Part shown: one piece after another, positions 53,670 to 61,161 of the stretch | How positions within the stretch are numbered: position 1 is the stretch's first letter | Layout of the letters: the number at the start of each line of letters is the position of its first letter | Origin: PZPK01 sp963974595 | GTDB taxonomy: Bacteria; Pseudomonadota; Gammaproteobacteria; Pseudomonadales; Oleiphilaceae | DNA: 64,000 nt | Assembly: GCA_963974595.1 (NCBI GenBank) | Contig: CAXBDA010000003.1 | Coordinates: 27,092-91,091 of the forward strand | Direction: 5' to 3' | Notes under the pieces: model-generated | Database searches by the model: none | Told to the model about the DNA's origin: nothing | What the model saw: only the letters and a program-made list of their open reading frames with translations | Position numbers and translations under genes: made by a program

Positions 53670-55418
53670 TCAGTTTAGATTACTAATCCACATACTCTGG
53701 TAAGGTTTAAGTTTAATGGTTGCACTGTCGCCTAAAGAAATATTTTCATTAGAAATGAGATCATGCCATCGTGACTCGTGATTCAAATTAATGCTGGAAA
53801 CCATCAATTCCTGAATGTCTGGCAATATATTGCTAATGCAAAAAATATGGTGCGCTTGATCTTGGCTTTGTCGCCAGAAGGCGATGATACCTTTACCCAG
53901 ATGAAGAGTGAATTGACTTGCATTTGGGTGGAATGCTACTTGTTTTTGCCTGATGGCCAATAATGTTTTTAGCTGAGAAAAAACCTGTGCATGGTGATTA
54001 TGTGGATCATTCAAAGCTAGTTCTAAGCTAGGGTAATGCCATTGATGTCTATTAATGGCGCGGTTATGTCCGCGATGTTCCATTTTATGGTAGTCATTTC
54101 CTGTTGCTAACAAGCTATGGATATAAATGGCAGGCACGCCTTCTAAGCCAAACATGATAGTATGCGCGCACATAAAACGTTCTTGATTCCATTTGTCTTC
54201 ACCTGACACCGTACCTTTTAAAGCATTGTATAGCGCAATATTGATTTCATAGGGTTTGCTCTCACCATTTTCTAAAGAACGCCAAGAGACTCGACCACCG
54301 AAGGCTTGCATGGTGTCGATCAATTGCTTTTCTTCTTCTTGTGACAATAACTCTTCTATAGGTCTTAAACCGATACCATCATGTGAGGCAATAAAATTAA
54401 AGTATGCAGTGCCATTTTGAGCGGGAGGCATGGCCATCAACCATTGTTTAAAATAGTAGTTATTCCCTGTAATGAGCGCATGTACTAAAAGCGGTGGTAA
54501 AGAGAAGTTGTAAATCCAATGGGCTTCATTGTTGTTGCCAAAATATTCTAGGTTTTCCCGGTTAGGGATATTGGTCTCGGTGATGATCACGGCATCTGCT
54601 TGAGCATGCTCAATCAGGCTTCTTAGTAAGCGAACCACCTCATGCGTCTGAGGAAGATTAAGGCTGCGCGAGCCGACTTTTTTCCACAAAAAGGCAATAG
54701 CATCCATACGGAATATTCTGATGCCTTTATCTAAATACAGCCGAATAATACGCACAAATTGTATTAATACTTCCGGGTTTCTGAAGTCTAAATCAATTTG
54801 ATCAAAACTAAAGGTACACCACACATGTTTGGTGCCATCGGCCGTTTCTACTTCTTGTAGCAGTGGGTTTGTTCTTGGTCGAATGACATCGCTTAAATCA
54901 TCCTTGGGAGACGCGGTAAAAAAATAATCTTTCCCAGGGTCAATTTGCTGAATAAAATTTTGAAACCATTGGCTTTTGGCAGAACAATGATTAATCACCA
55001 AGTCTGACATTAAGCGATATTTATGAGCGATGGTTTCAATGTCGTCCCAATCGCCTAGTGACTCATTTACTGAAGTAAAATCCATCACAGAGAAGCCATC
55101 ATCTGAGCTATAAGGGAAGAATGGCAGGATATGCACACTGTTTAAAATACCCTCTCCATAGTTGTCTAGAAAGTGCTCTAAAGTATGCAACGGCTTCTCA
55201 CCTTCCATGAGCAAGCTATCGCCATAAGTGATCATAATCGCATCTTTTTCTGACCAGTGATTAGCATATTGAATGGGCGCTATCGTCTGGTCATTCAGCC
55301 CCATTTCGGCAATAAGTGCTTGGCTTAATTGCGTATAGTTTATATCTGGAATTTCATCATAGATGACGTGTAAGTGCTCAACTATATGTTTAAATAAGCT
55401 ATCAATCACCTGGCTCAT
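53670..55418 (-). CDS. GH13_18 phosphorylase, probable glucosylglycerate phosphorylase
   Basis: The 582-residue enzyme has the sucrose-phosphorylase-like GH13 barrel. NSVHILPFFPYSSDDGFSV appears near residue 91, SDLVINHCSAKS near 138, and the nucleophile Asp is in IFRMDAIAFLWKK (about 236). The acid/base Glu is in IITETNIP and a conserved Asp in ASHDGIGLRP. LPQTHEVVRLLR after the nucleophile is typical of the glucosylglycerate phosphorylase branch (E. coli YcjM and relatives) rather than true sucrose phosphorylases. That branch cleaves glucosylglycerate with phosphate to glucose 1-phosphate and glycerate. The neighbours gpgS, gpgP and glycerate kinase support this. The catalytic type is secure; the substrate is from branch plus context. 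Confidence 0.88.
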   Translation of the reverse strand: MSQVIDSLFKHIVEHLHVIYDEIPDINYTQLSQALIAEMGLNDQTIAPIQYANHWSEKDAIMITYGDSLLMEGEKPLHTLEHFLDNYGEGILNSVHILPFFPYSSDDGFSVMDFTSVNESLGDWDDIETIAHKYRLMSDLVINHCSAKSQWFQNFIQQIDPGKDYFFTASPKDDLSDVIRPRTNPLLQEVETADGTKHVWCTFSFDQIDLDFRNPEVLIQFVRIIRLYLDKGIRIFRMDAIAFLWKKVGSRSLNLPQTHEVVRLLRSLIEHAQADAVIITETNIPNRENLEYFGNNNEAHWIYNFSLPPLLVHALITGNNYYFKQWLMAMPPAQNGTAYFNFIASHDGIGLRPIEELLSQEEEKQLIDTMQAFGGRVSWRSLENGESKPYEINIALYNALKGTVSGEDKWNQERFMCAHTIMFGLEGVPAIYIHSLLATGNDYHKMEHRGHNRAINRHQWHYPSLELALNDPHNHHAQVFSQLKTLLAIRQKQVAFHPNASQFTLHLGKGIIAFWRQSQDQAHHIFCISNILPDIQELMVSSINLNHESRWHDLISNENISLGDSATIKLKPYQSMWISNLN

Positions 55419-55461
55419 GGCATTTCCTATATACTTTTTTCACCTACCTGATGAACGTGAT

Positions 55462-56685
55462 TTAGTTTGAAATCATCTGGTTATCTTTTTCGACCGCGTC
55501 AAGTAAGCGATCTAGTATGTCTGGTTTAGCGCTGATAACACGGTTCCAACTCGGTATAAAGGGTGTTTCCATCGGGTTTTCGAGGAAGGTTTCACCAGCG
55601 GTAATAATGTTTTGGGCAAACATCTCGACAGCTTCTTCTTCCTTGTGAATATCTAGGCTTAAGCCATTCATCACCGCATCGTTATGATAAGTTTCGATAA
55701 GATCCAAGGCGATGCGAAAATAGGTTGCTTTGATAGAGCGGAAGGTTTCGCTATTAAAGGTTTTACCTTGGGTGGCCAGCTTTCTGAACAAGGCTTTTGA
55801 TATATCGACAGACATTTTAGATAGACCGCCCTGATCATTATCTAAGGATAAGTCTTGATGTTTATGATCATAGATGTCGGTAATATCCGCTTGACATAAA
55901 CGATTGGTTGAGCAGTTCCGGTACATTTCAGAGAGCACACCAATTTCTAAGCCCCAATCACTCGGAATCCGAATATCACTTAAAACATCTTTTCGAAACG
56001 AAAACTCGCCAGCCAATGAATAACGGAAACTATCCATATAGTTTAAGTAATCCATGTCACCATAAATTTTTTTCAGAGCACGAATCAGTGGGGTGACTAG
56101 TAAACGGCAGACGCGGCCATTGATCTTCCCATCCGCTATGCGGCTGTAATAGCCTTTACAGAACATATAATTAAATTGGGGATGGGCAACGGGGTAGATT
56201 AACCTAGCGAGGAGTTCTCGATTATAGGTCACGATGTCGCAATCATGCAGGGCGACAGACTCAGCGCGACCCGAGGCTAAGATGTAGCCCATGCAATACC
56301 AAACATTTCGGCCTTTCCCTAGCTCTTTTGGCGCTAACCCCATTTCTTGTAGTTCTTTATCCAGCGCTAATAATGCAGGGCCATCATTCCATAAGACGCG
56401 ATGATGTTGCGGTAACTCTGAAAAGAACGTTAAAGCATATTTATATTGGTCTCTATTAGCTCTATCCAAGCCGATAACAATTTCATTTAAATAAGGTACA
56501 TGTTTCAGCTCTTGAATAATATTAGATAAAGCATTGCCCTCAAGCTCAGAAAACAATGAAGGTAAAATAAGCCCAAGAGGGCGTTTCTTGGCATGACGTG
56601 TGAGCTCCTCTTCTAATTCTGCCACGGGGCGTCGAGATAAATTATGTAAGGTGGTGATTCTGCCATTTTGATAAAAGTCAGACAT
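55462..56685 (-). CDS. gpgS: glucosyl-3-phosphoglycerate synthase
   Basis: The 407-residue GT81 glycosyltransferase starts with ITTLHNLSRRP and has LILPSLFSELEG, GKGRNVWYCMGYILASG and the metal/nucleotide DxD-type HDCDIV (about 148). It also has RLLVTPLIRALKKIYGD, SLAGEFSFRKDVL and WGLEIGVL, all features of GpgS. It transfers glucose from a sugar nucleotide (ADP- or GDP-glucose in studied enzymes) to 3-phosphoglycerate. It is in the middle of a four-gene set with its phosphatase upstream and the phosphorylase downstream. Confidence 0.94.
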   Translation of the reverse strand: MSDFYQNGRITTLHNLSRRPVAELEEELTRHAKKRPLGLILPSLFSELEGNALSNIIQELKHVPYLNEIVIGLDRANRDQYKYALTFFSELPQHHRVLWNDGPALLALDKELQEMGLAPKELGKGRNVWYCMGYILASGRAESVALHDCDIVTYNRELLARLIYPVAHPQFNYMFCKGYYSRIADGKINGRVCRLLVTPLIRALKKIYGDMDYLNYMDSFRYSLAGEFSFRKDVLSDIRIPSDWGLEIGVLSEMYRNCSTNRLCQADITDIYDHKHQDLSLDNDQGGLSKMSVDISKALFRKLATQGKTFNSETFRSIKATYFRIALDLIETYHNDAVMNGLSLDIHKEEEAVEMFAQNIITAGETFLENPMETPFIPSWNRVISAKPDILDRLLDAVEKDNQMISN

Positions 56686-56703
56686 CGTTTACTCCAGAGT
56701 CGT

Positions 56704-57564
56704 TTAACTAGTTATTAAGTTTATTTGAAATGTTTTTTGAATGCCTTCAACCCAGCCATGTGGGCCGTAATGATCGGTTTTAATAAGTTTTTCTTTGTTT
56801 ATGGGGGGGAATGGGTGAACAGGAGAGCGAATAAGTACAGCATGTTCTGCCGCGTCTAGCATTGGAATATCATTTTTCCCATCGCCAAGGGCAATGCTCA
56901 GAATAGGGTCATCTTGTTGTTGCTGGTATTGCTCGAACAGGAATAAAAGTGCTTTACCTTTGTTGCAGTGCCCACTTAAGTGCAAGAATCGACCGCCTTC
57001 TTCAATATTTGCACCCATCCGGTGCATCTCGTCTATAAAGTGTTTTTTGATCTCTGTATCACCCAGCCATTGGATTGGCTCACTAAATTGCCTGTTATTT
57101 GCCATCATTGCTCCCGCTAAGGGGAGTCCGGTTGCTCTAACAATCGCCTTGGCACCCATTTGATGAAAGTGGGCGAACTGGCCTAAATACCGAGGTTTTA
57201 TCTGTTCCAAGGTTTTTAGCCAATATTCTCTAGCTTTACAAAAACTATATTGCAGATAATCCGGGTCATGACTCGATTGGAATATATTTTCGATGTGTTC
57301 TGGAAAGTAGCCTTTTGGAATAAAAATCGCAGCGCCATTTTCAACGATGAAAGGGTGGTGATTGTTAAGCTGTTGGCGGATAGCGCAGACTTCACTAAAG
57401 GTTTTACTGGTACAGAAAATGACGGGGGTTTTGTTATGCTCAAGCTCAATCATTAAGCGATTTGCTGGCTCAGTGTTGTAGGTGAAATGGTCTAGTAGAC
57501 TGCCATCAAGATCGGTAAATATCAGTGCCTTTAAGCTAGTTATTGCTGTGTTTGTGCTGTTCAT
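56704..57564 (-). CDS. gpgP: HAD-IIB phosphatase, glucosyl(mannosyl)-3-phosphoglycerate phosphatase
   Basis: In the 286-residue protein motif I is IFTDLDGSLLD (nucleophile Asp about 17), motif II FCTSKT, and motif IV LGDGKNDIPMLDAA. The IVENGAAIFIPKGYF block and the cap domain match the mannosyl-3-phosphoglycerate phosphatase family. With gpgS next to it the natural substrate is probably glucosyl-3-phosphoglycerate, giving glucosylglycerate; dual activity is common. Its start overlaps the end of the kinase gene by 29 bp, indicating coupling. Confidence 0.9.
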   Translation of the reverse strand: MNSTNTAITSLKALIFTDLDGSLLDHFTYNTEPANRLMIELEHNKTPVIFCTSKTFSEVCAIRQQLNNHHPFIVENGAAIFIPKGYFPEHIENIFQSSHDPDYLQYSFCKAREYWLKTLEQIKPRYLGQFAHFHQMGAKAIVRATGLPLAGAMMANNRQFSEPIQWLGDTEIKKHFIDEMHRMGANIEEGGRFLHLSGHCNKGKALLFLFEQYQQQQDDPILSIALGDGKNDIPMLDAAEHAVLIRSPVHPFPPINKEKLIKTDHYGPHGWVEGIQKTFQINLITS

Positions 57565-58459
57565 AAATGATTTGCCGTTCGGTATTAAGAAAGTAACAGT
57601 GGTCTGCTCGTTTTGGCATTTCTTTAAGCATGCTTTCTGTTAAGCGCTGAAAGAATTGAACAAACCGTTTTATCTCAGTCTCGTTCATTAAACCTTGATG
57701 AGATACACCAGTATGGCTAGCCTCATCTGTTTGCTTAGGTAGTAGCAACTTCTTTGCCAATTTCATTTCTTGCTCCAGTCGCCAAGTGAAAACGGTATCG
57801 AAAGAGGGGGCTTTTAACATGACTAAACAGTCAACGAGCTGGAATAGCGTTTGGTAGTCTCCTTTGAGTTGTTGGTTGACATATTGTCTCCAAACGCCTT
57901 GAGGATCTTCTTGTGCTTCTAAGTCATTGACAGGGTTCTTGAGCAAGAAATCTGCTTGTGGCTGCGCACTTAAAAACCACCCTTCTAGAATGATCAAGTC
58001 GATATCCTGAGGGGCTGTATCCCAATTTTCTTCTGGGAATAAGTCATCTATGGCCTTATTAAAACGGGAGATTTTTGGTGAGCGGCCATTCATCATGTCA
58101 GTCATTGTCTGTAGGGCGAGATCGATATCATGGGTGCCTGGTACACCTCGGATCGCAAAAAGAGGGTGTATTGTTGCTGCTTTTTTGAGGCGTGCTGATT
58201 TACTCAAATAAAAATCATCGAGCGATATATTCACAGTGTTCAGCTGATGCGCGGTTTGGAAAATGTATTCTAAGAAAGCGGCACTGGTACTTTTACCCGA
58301 GCCTTGGCAGCCGTTAATCCCTAAAATGACAGGTTTATTGTTTTTTAGACGAAGCAGTATATCGTCTATGACTGGCTGATAAGCCTTAAAGGCTGTATCG
58401 AAATAGGACTCGGGAAGCTGATGGGTTTCAAGAAATGATTGGTAATGCGGGTGTTTCAT
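57536..58459 (-). CDS. glycerate kinase, plant GLYK/Tda10-like P-loop kinase
   Basis: The start at ATG 58459 follows AAGGAGGAAG, an excellent ribosome-binding site. The 307-residue P-loop kinase has Walker A GINGCQGSGKST (about 49), ISLDDFYLS (about 84) and RGVPGTHDIDLALQTM. IILEGWFLSAQP and a DCLVMLKAPSF block follow. This is the fold of plant D-glycerate 3-kinase and yeast Tda10. It should phosphorylate the glycerate set free by the phosphorylase, or glycerate taken up. It is unrelated to the GarK/GckA kinases. The position in the operon supports the role. Confidence 0.88.
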   Translation of the reverse strand: MKHPHYQSFLETHQLPESYFDTAFKAYQPVIDDILLRLKNNKPVILGINGCQGSGKSTSAAFLEYIFQTAHQLNTVNISLDDFYLSKSARLKKAATIHPLFAIRGVPGTHDIDLALQTMTDMMNGRSPKISRFNKAIDDLFPEENWDTAPQDIDLIILEGWFLSAQPQADFLLKNPVNDLEAQEDPQGVWRQYVNQQLKGDYQTLFQLVDCLVMLKAPSFDTVFTWRLEQEMKLAKKLLLPKQTDEASHTGVSHQGLMNETEIKRFVQFFQRLTESMLKEMPKRADHCYFLNTERQIIYEQHKHSNN

Positions 58460-58517
58460 CGGCTTCCTCCTTGTACATATTGCTATACACAAACTAAAGT
58501 CTAAAAATAGTAAGAAT

Positions 58518-59144
58518 TTAGAACCAAGAATCGTGCCGATCTACACTTGAAAGCGGAATAGTGATGAAGGGTAGCCCTAGCGCATCTGTTTTTACTTTCG
58601 CATGAATTACCTTACTTCTATTTTCGGTGCCTGTTGGACCGACGTAGTAATACATTTCAGAGACACCATGAAACATTTCCAACGTGAGGATGTTTAATTT
58701 CGTTGATTCGTCAACGCCGGGTATGTAACCAAATGGGATGCTGATACCAAAGCTATCGAAATCAGTAGCTAAGGATGTATAGAACACCGTCATAACCTGG
58801 TCAGAGGCTTCTTGGCTATCCACGATGTCAGCACCAAATCTTGCTTTAAGCTCCAGAGCCAAACGTTTATCCGCATACTTTTTAAAGAGAGAGTGGTTAA
58901 TAAAATAGGAGTTTATAAAAACCTTTTGGCCTTTTAGGGCTTCTAAATAAGGGTCGTCTAATCGCGTGACTAAATCATCAATACTGTGGCTAATGAGTCT
59001 TTGTGAGGTAGAGCCATTTAATTCACTTTGAACGTCTCTAGTTGAACAGGCGCTGAGTAAAAACATAGAAAGTATTAAGGCTGTGATACGAAAGAGTATC
59101 GTCCAGTTTGAGGGCTGTTTGTTGTGCATAAGTAAGGGTCTCAT
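58518..59144 (-). CDS. lipoprotein of unknown function, possibly DUF6655-like
   Basis: The 208-residue protein has a hydrophobic signal ending in the lipobox LSAC (Cys about 33). The mature part starts with a Ser/Thr-rich segment, then SIDDLVTRLDDPYLEALKGQKVFINSYF (read in parts) and ALELKARFGADIVDSQEASD. SIPFGYIPGVDE follows near the C-terminal third. The pattern recalls lipoproteins grouped as DUF6655, but I am not certain. It is the first gene of the minus-strand set leading into the glycerate kinase (58-bp gap), and a 20-bp palindrome lies 29-48 bp before its ATG. A role in solute release or uptake is only a possibility. Confidence 0.8.
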   Translation of the reverse strand: MRPLLMHNKQPSNWTILFRITALILSMFLLSACSTRDVQSELNGSTSQRLISHSIDDLVTRLDDPYLEALKGQKVFINSYFINHSLFKKYADKRLALELKARFGADIVDSQEASDQVMTVFYTSLATDFDSFGISIPFGYIPGVDESTKLNILTLEMFHGVSEMYYYVGPTGTENRSKVIHAKVKTDALGLPFITIPLSSVDRHDSWF

Positions 59145-59172
59145 GGTCTGTTATTGATAGTCTGTTGAGATT

Positions 59173-59192
59173 TTAGGATAACGTTATCTTAA
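59173..59192. promoter_or_regulatory. near-perfect 20-bp palindrome, putative LacI/GalR-type operator
   Basis: GATAACGTTATC (59177-59188) is a perfect 12-bp palindrome, and flanking TTAG/TTAA extends the symmetry to 20 bp with one mismatched pair. The central AACGTT with CG at the dyad is the usual form of LacI/GalR-family operators. It is just upstream of the lipoprotein that leads the glucosylglycerate genes and just downstream of a TAGAAT-like -10, a position suited to repression. No LacI-type gene is in the window. Confidence 0.55.
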
Positions 59193-59237
59193 GAAGAGAT
59201 TCTAAACAACATGTGTTAAATCTCATCATTCAAACAG

Positions 59238-59927
59238 TTAATCAATGCCCAGTAATTTATGCATCTGCAGGCTCAAGCGCCATTGTGGGTTTTTAAGGCA
59301 GTACTCAAGGGCTTGTTGGGTGTTTGACTGTTTCGTCGGGTCTTTACCAAAACGAATACTAGGGTCTGCCATTGGTGAAAGAAAATAAAACTCAGCCGGA
59401 AAATTCTGGAATTTCTCGGGTTGCGCGAGATCTTGTGGGTACACCAGTTTAAGTTCATCGCAGCGATCGAATACCACGTTTGCCTCTGCTTTTGGGCTTA
59501 AACAGACCCAATCAAGGCCTTTTGGTAAGGGAAGCGTGCCATTACTTTCTATCGCGACTTCAAAATTAAACGTATGCATTTCTTCAATAAGAGCTTCGTC
59601 TAGTTGCAGTAGAGGTTCGCCACCGGTGAAGATTACATAAGGTTTTATGGGAATATTACGGATTGGAATAATCGTGTCGCCCGCTACATTAGCGCGCCAC
59701 ATAGCATGAATCTGTTGGGCTAAGGCTTTAGCGGATGCGAATTCACCACCGTTTTGACCATCGACGCCCACGATGTCAGTATCACAAAATTGGCAAACCG
59801 CTTGGGCTCGGCTGTCTTCACGGCCATTCCACAGGTTACATTTGCTGAAACGACAGAATACCGCAGCCCTGCCAGCGCGTGCACCTTCACCCTGGAGGCT
59901 ATAAAACATTTCCTTTACACGATACAT
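59238..59927 (-). CDS. queE: 7-carboxy-7-deazaguanine synthase QueE
   Basis: The 229-residue radical SAM enzyme makes 7-carboxy-7-deazaguanine from carboxytetrahydropterin in queuosine synthesis. It starts YRVKEMFYSLQGEGARAGR. The cluster cysteines follow an expanded pattern, CNLWNGREDSRAQAVCQFC, that is CX14CX2C rather than CX3CX2C, a known QueE variant. FTGGEPLLQ and SNGTLPLP are also present. queC is at 2.6 kb. It is followed on the same strand by the palindrome and the glucosylglycerate set. Confidence 0.95.
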   Translation of the reverse strand: MYRVKEMFYSLQGEGARAGRAAVFCRFSKCNLWNGREDSRAQAVCQFCDTDIVGVDGQNGGEFASAKALAQQIHAMWRANVAGDTIIPIRNIPIKPYVIFTGGEPLLQLDEALIEEMHTFNFEVAIESNGTLPLPKGLDWVCLSPKAEANVVFDRCDELKLVYPQDLAQPEKFQNFPAEFYFLSPMADPSIRFGKDPTKQSNTQQALEYCLKNPQWRLSLQMHKLLGID

Positions 59928-59961
59928 GATAAAGACAACTTCCCGGTGGATGAGTGTCAGG

Positions 59962-60465
59962 CTAGTCGCCTGTAATAGCTTTGAGTTGTTGATTCCTCGA
60001 TTCCATCATATCCCGAACAAGTTTAGCGTCGTTCAATGCGTTCGCAGCATTTTCAAAAGAAAGTTCGCCGCTGGTTAAACGCTCGGGCAGTTTTTCTTGT
60101 TGGGTGGCTTGGACAGATTCTTCGGATTCTTCAGGTTCTTCGGGCTCAATTTTCAGGCTCTGGATAATATTGGTATTTGTATCGACCTGCAAGGTGGAAA
60201 CCGTGTTTGAGCTAGTCGGTGGTTGGTCGCTATAATGCCATTGACCTTGGTCATCTTGCCATTTGTAATAAGTTTGATTAGATGAAGGCGATAGACTGCT
60301 TATACTGGCGCCAGAATCACCCCCTGGAATGAGTTGATCTGGAATAAAGTCTCTTGCAGATGGCATTTCCATCATGGGCTCACCATCGGGCTTGTCGACA
60401 AAAAACGGGCCTATTAATGCGACCGCCAAAATAGCGACGGTAAAAAAACGGTAATACCACTTCAT
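59962..60465 (-). CDS. DUF4124 domain protein, membrane anchored
   Basis: This 167-residue protein has an N-terminal membrane helix (FFTVAILAVALIGPFF, about residues 7-22). A short linker leads to the DUF4124 motif YYKWQDDQGQWHYSDQPP (about 66-83). A Glu/Ser-rich segment and a C-terminal helix (LSFENAANALNDAKLVRDMM) follow. DUF4124 proteins are common, secreted or periplasmic, and without known function. It is between the TIGR02444 gene and queE on the same strand. Confidence 0.88.
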   Translation of the reverse strand: MKWYYRFFTVAILAVALIGPFFVDKPDGEPMMEMPSARDFIPDQLIPGGDSGASISSLSPSSNQTYYKWQDDQGQWHYSDQPPTSSNTVSTLQVDTNTNIIQSLKIEPEEPEESEESVQATQQEKLPERLTSGELSFENAANALNDAKLVRDMMESRNQQLKAITGD

Positions 60466-60479
60466 AACAAGAGTGTCCT

Positions 60480-61004
60480 CTAAAAAGCTTGCAGTCGTTC
60501 GTTGATACGTTTTGCAGGATGCATAGGCAAACAGTTCTGTATAAGCAAGAATAGATCGCTTTTAGCCAACTCGCTAGCTGACAAATTAACTACTAGCCAG
60601 TCAAGCGAATCGAACTTGGGTTGATTGCTTTTGGGAATACCTAAACTGGTCTGGTAAAGCAAGGCGTGTTCTATTTGTTCTGCCTGTAGTTCGCATGTTT
60701 GCAATTGGTTTTTAAATGCCTGGCTTTGATTGGAGAGTTGGCGTGGTAATGCTTTGCGTGCATTTCGGATAGGCGCCACAATTTGTTTATGCCACTGGCT
60801 ACTTTTAGCGATCAGCTCTTGATAATGTGAACGAATGTCTTTGTGCTCGAAGCTTAACCACATGGCAAGCAGTAACAGGTTGATGCGGAAATTCCCATTA
60901 TCTTGAAGGTTTAATAGCTGTTGCTGTAAGTTGTCATTTTTCCATTGTAATAAAGAAAACTGCCAAAAGGGGTTGTCGAGAGCCAGGTGGTCTAAATCTT
61001 TCAT
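60480..61004 (-). CDS. TIGR02444/DUF2390 family protein
   Basis: This 174-residue helical protein opens with LDNPFWQFSLLQWKN and NFRINLLLLAMWLSFEH, with RNARKALP further on, the conserved features of the TIGR02444 family. The family is restricted mostly to gammaproteobacteria and has no known function. It usually sits beside an ABC-F ATPase gene, as here, where it is divergent from the YheS-like gene. It may be co-transcribed with the DUF4124 gene 14 bp downstream. Confidence 0.88.
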   Translation of the reverse strand: MKDLDHLALDNPFWQFSLLQWKNDNLQQQLLNLQDNGNFRINLLLLAMWLSFEHKDIRSHYQELIAKSSQWHKQIVAPIRNARKALPRQLSNQSQAFKNQLQTCELQAEQIEHALLYQTSLGIPKSNQPKFDSLDWLVVNLSASELAKSDLFLLIQNCLPMHPAKRINERLQAF

Positions 61005-61161
61005 AATGTCTCTTTAGTTGTTAGTTTCACTCAGTGATGATTTTTTAGCGTAAGGATATATGTTTATGTAAAGAATACGCTGACGCATTTAAGAATCAAG
61101 TCAGAACAATTGATGTTCGCCTTCATATCCGTTACCTTCTCGTTTTTTGTAGGTCTCTTTT

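Noticed and set aside
53670..55418. True sucrose phosphorylase
   Set aside because: The motif after the nucleophile and the neighbouring gpgS, gpgP and glycerate kinase genes fit the glucosylglycerate branch better. I kept the assignment as probable, not certain.
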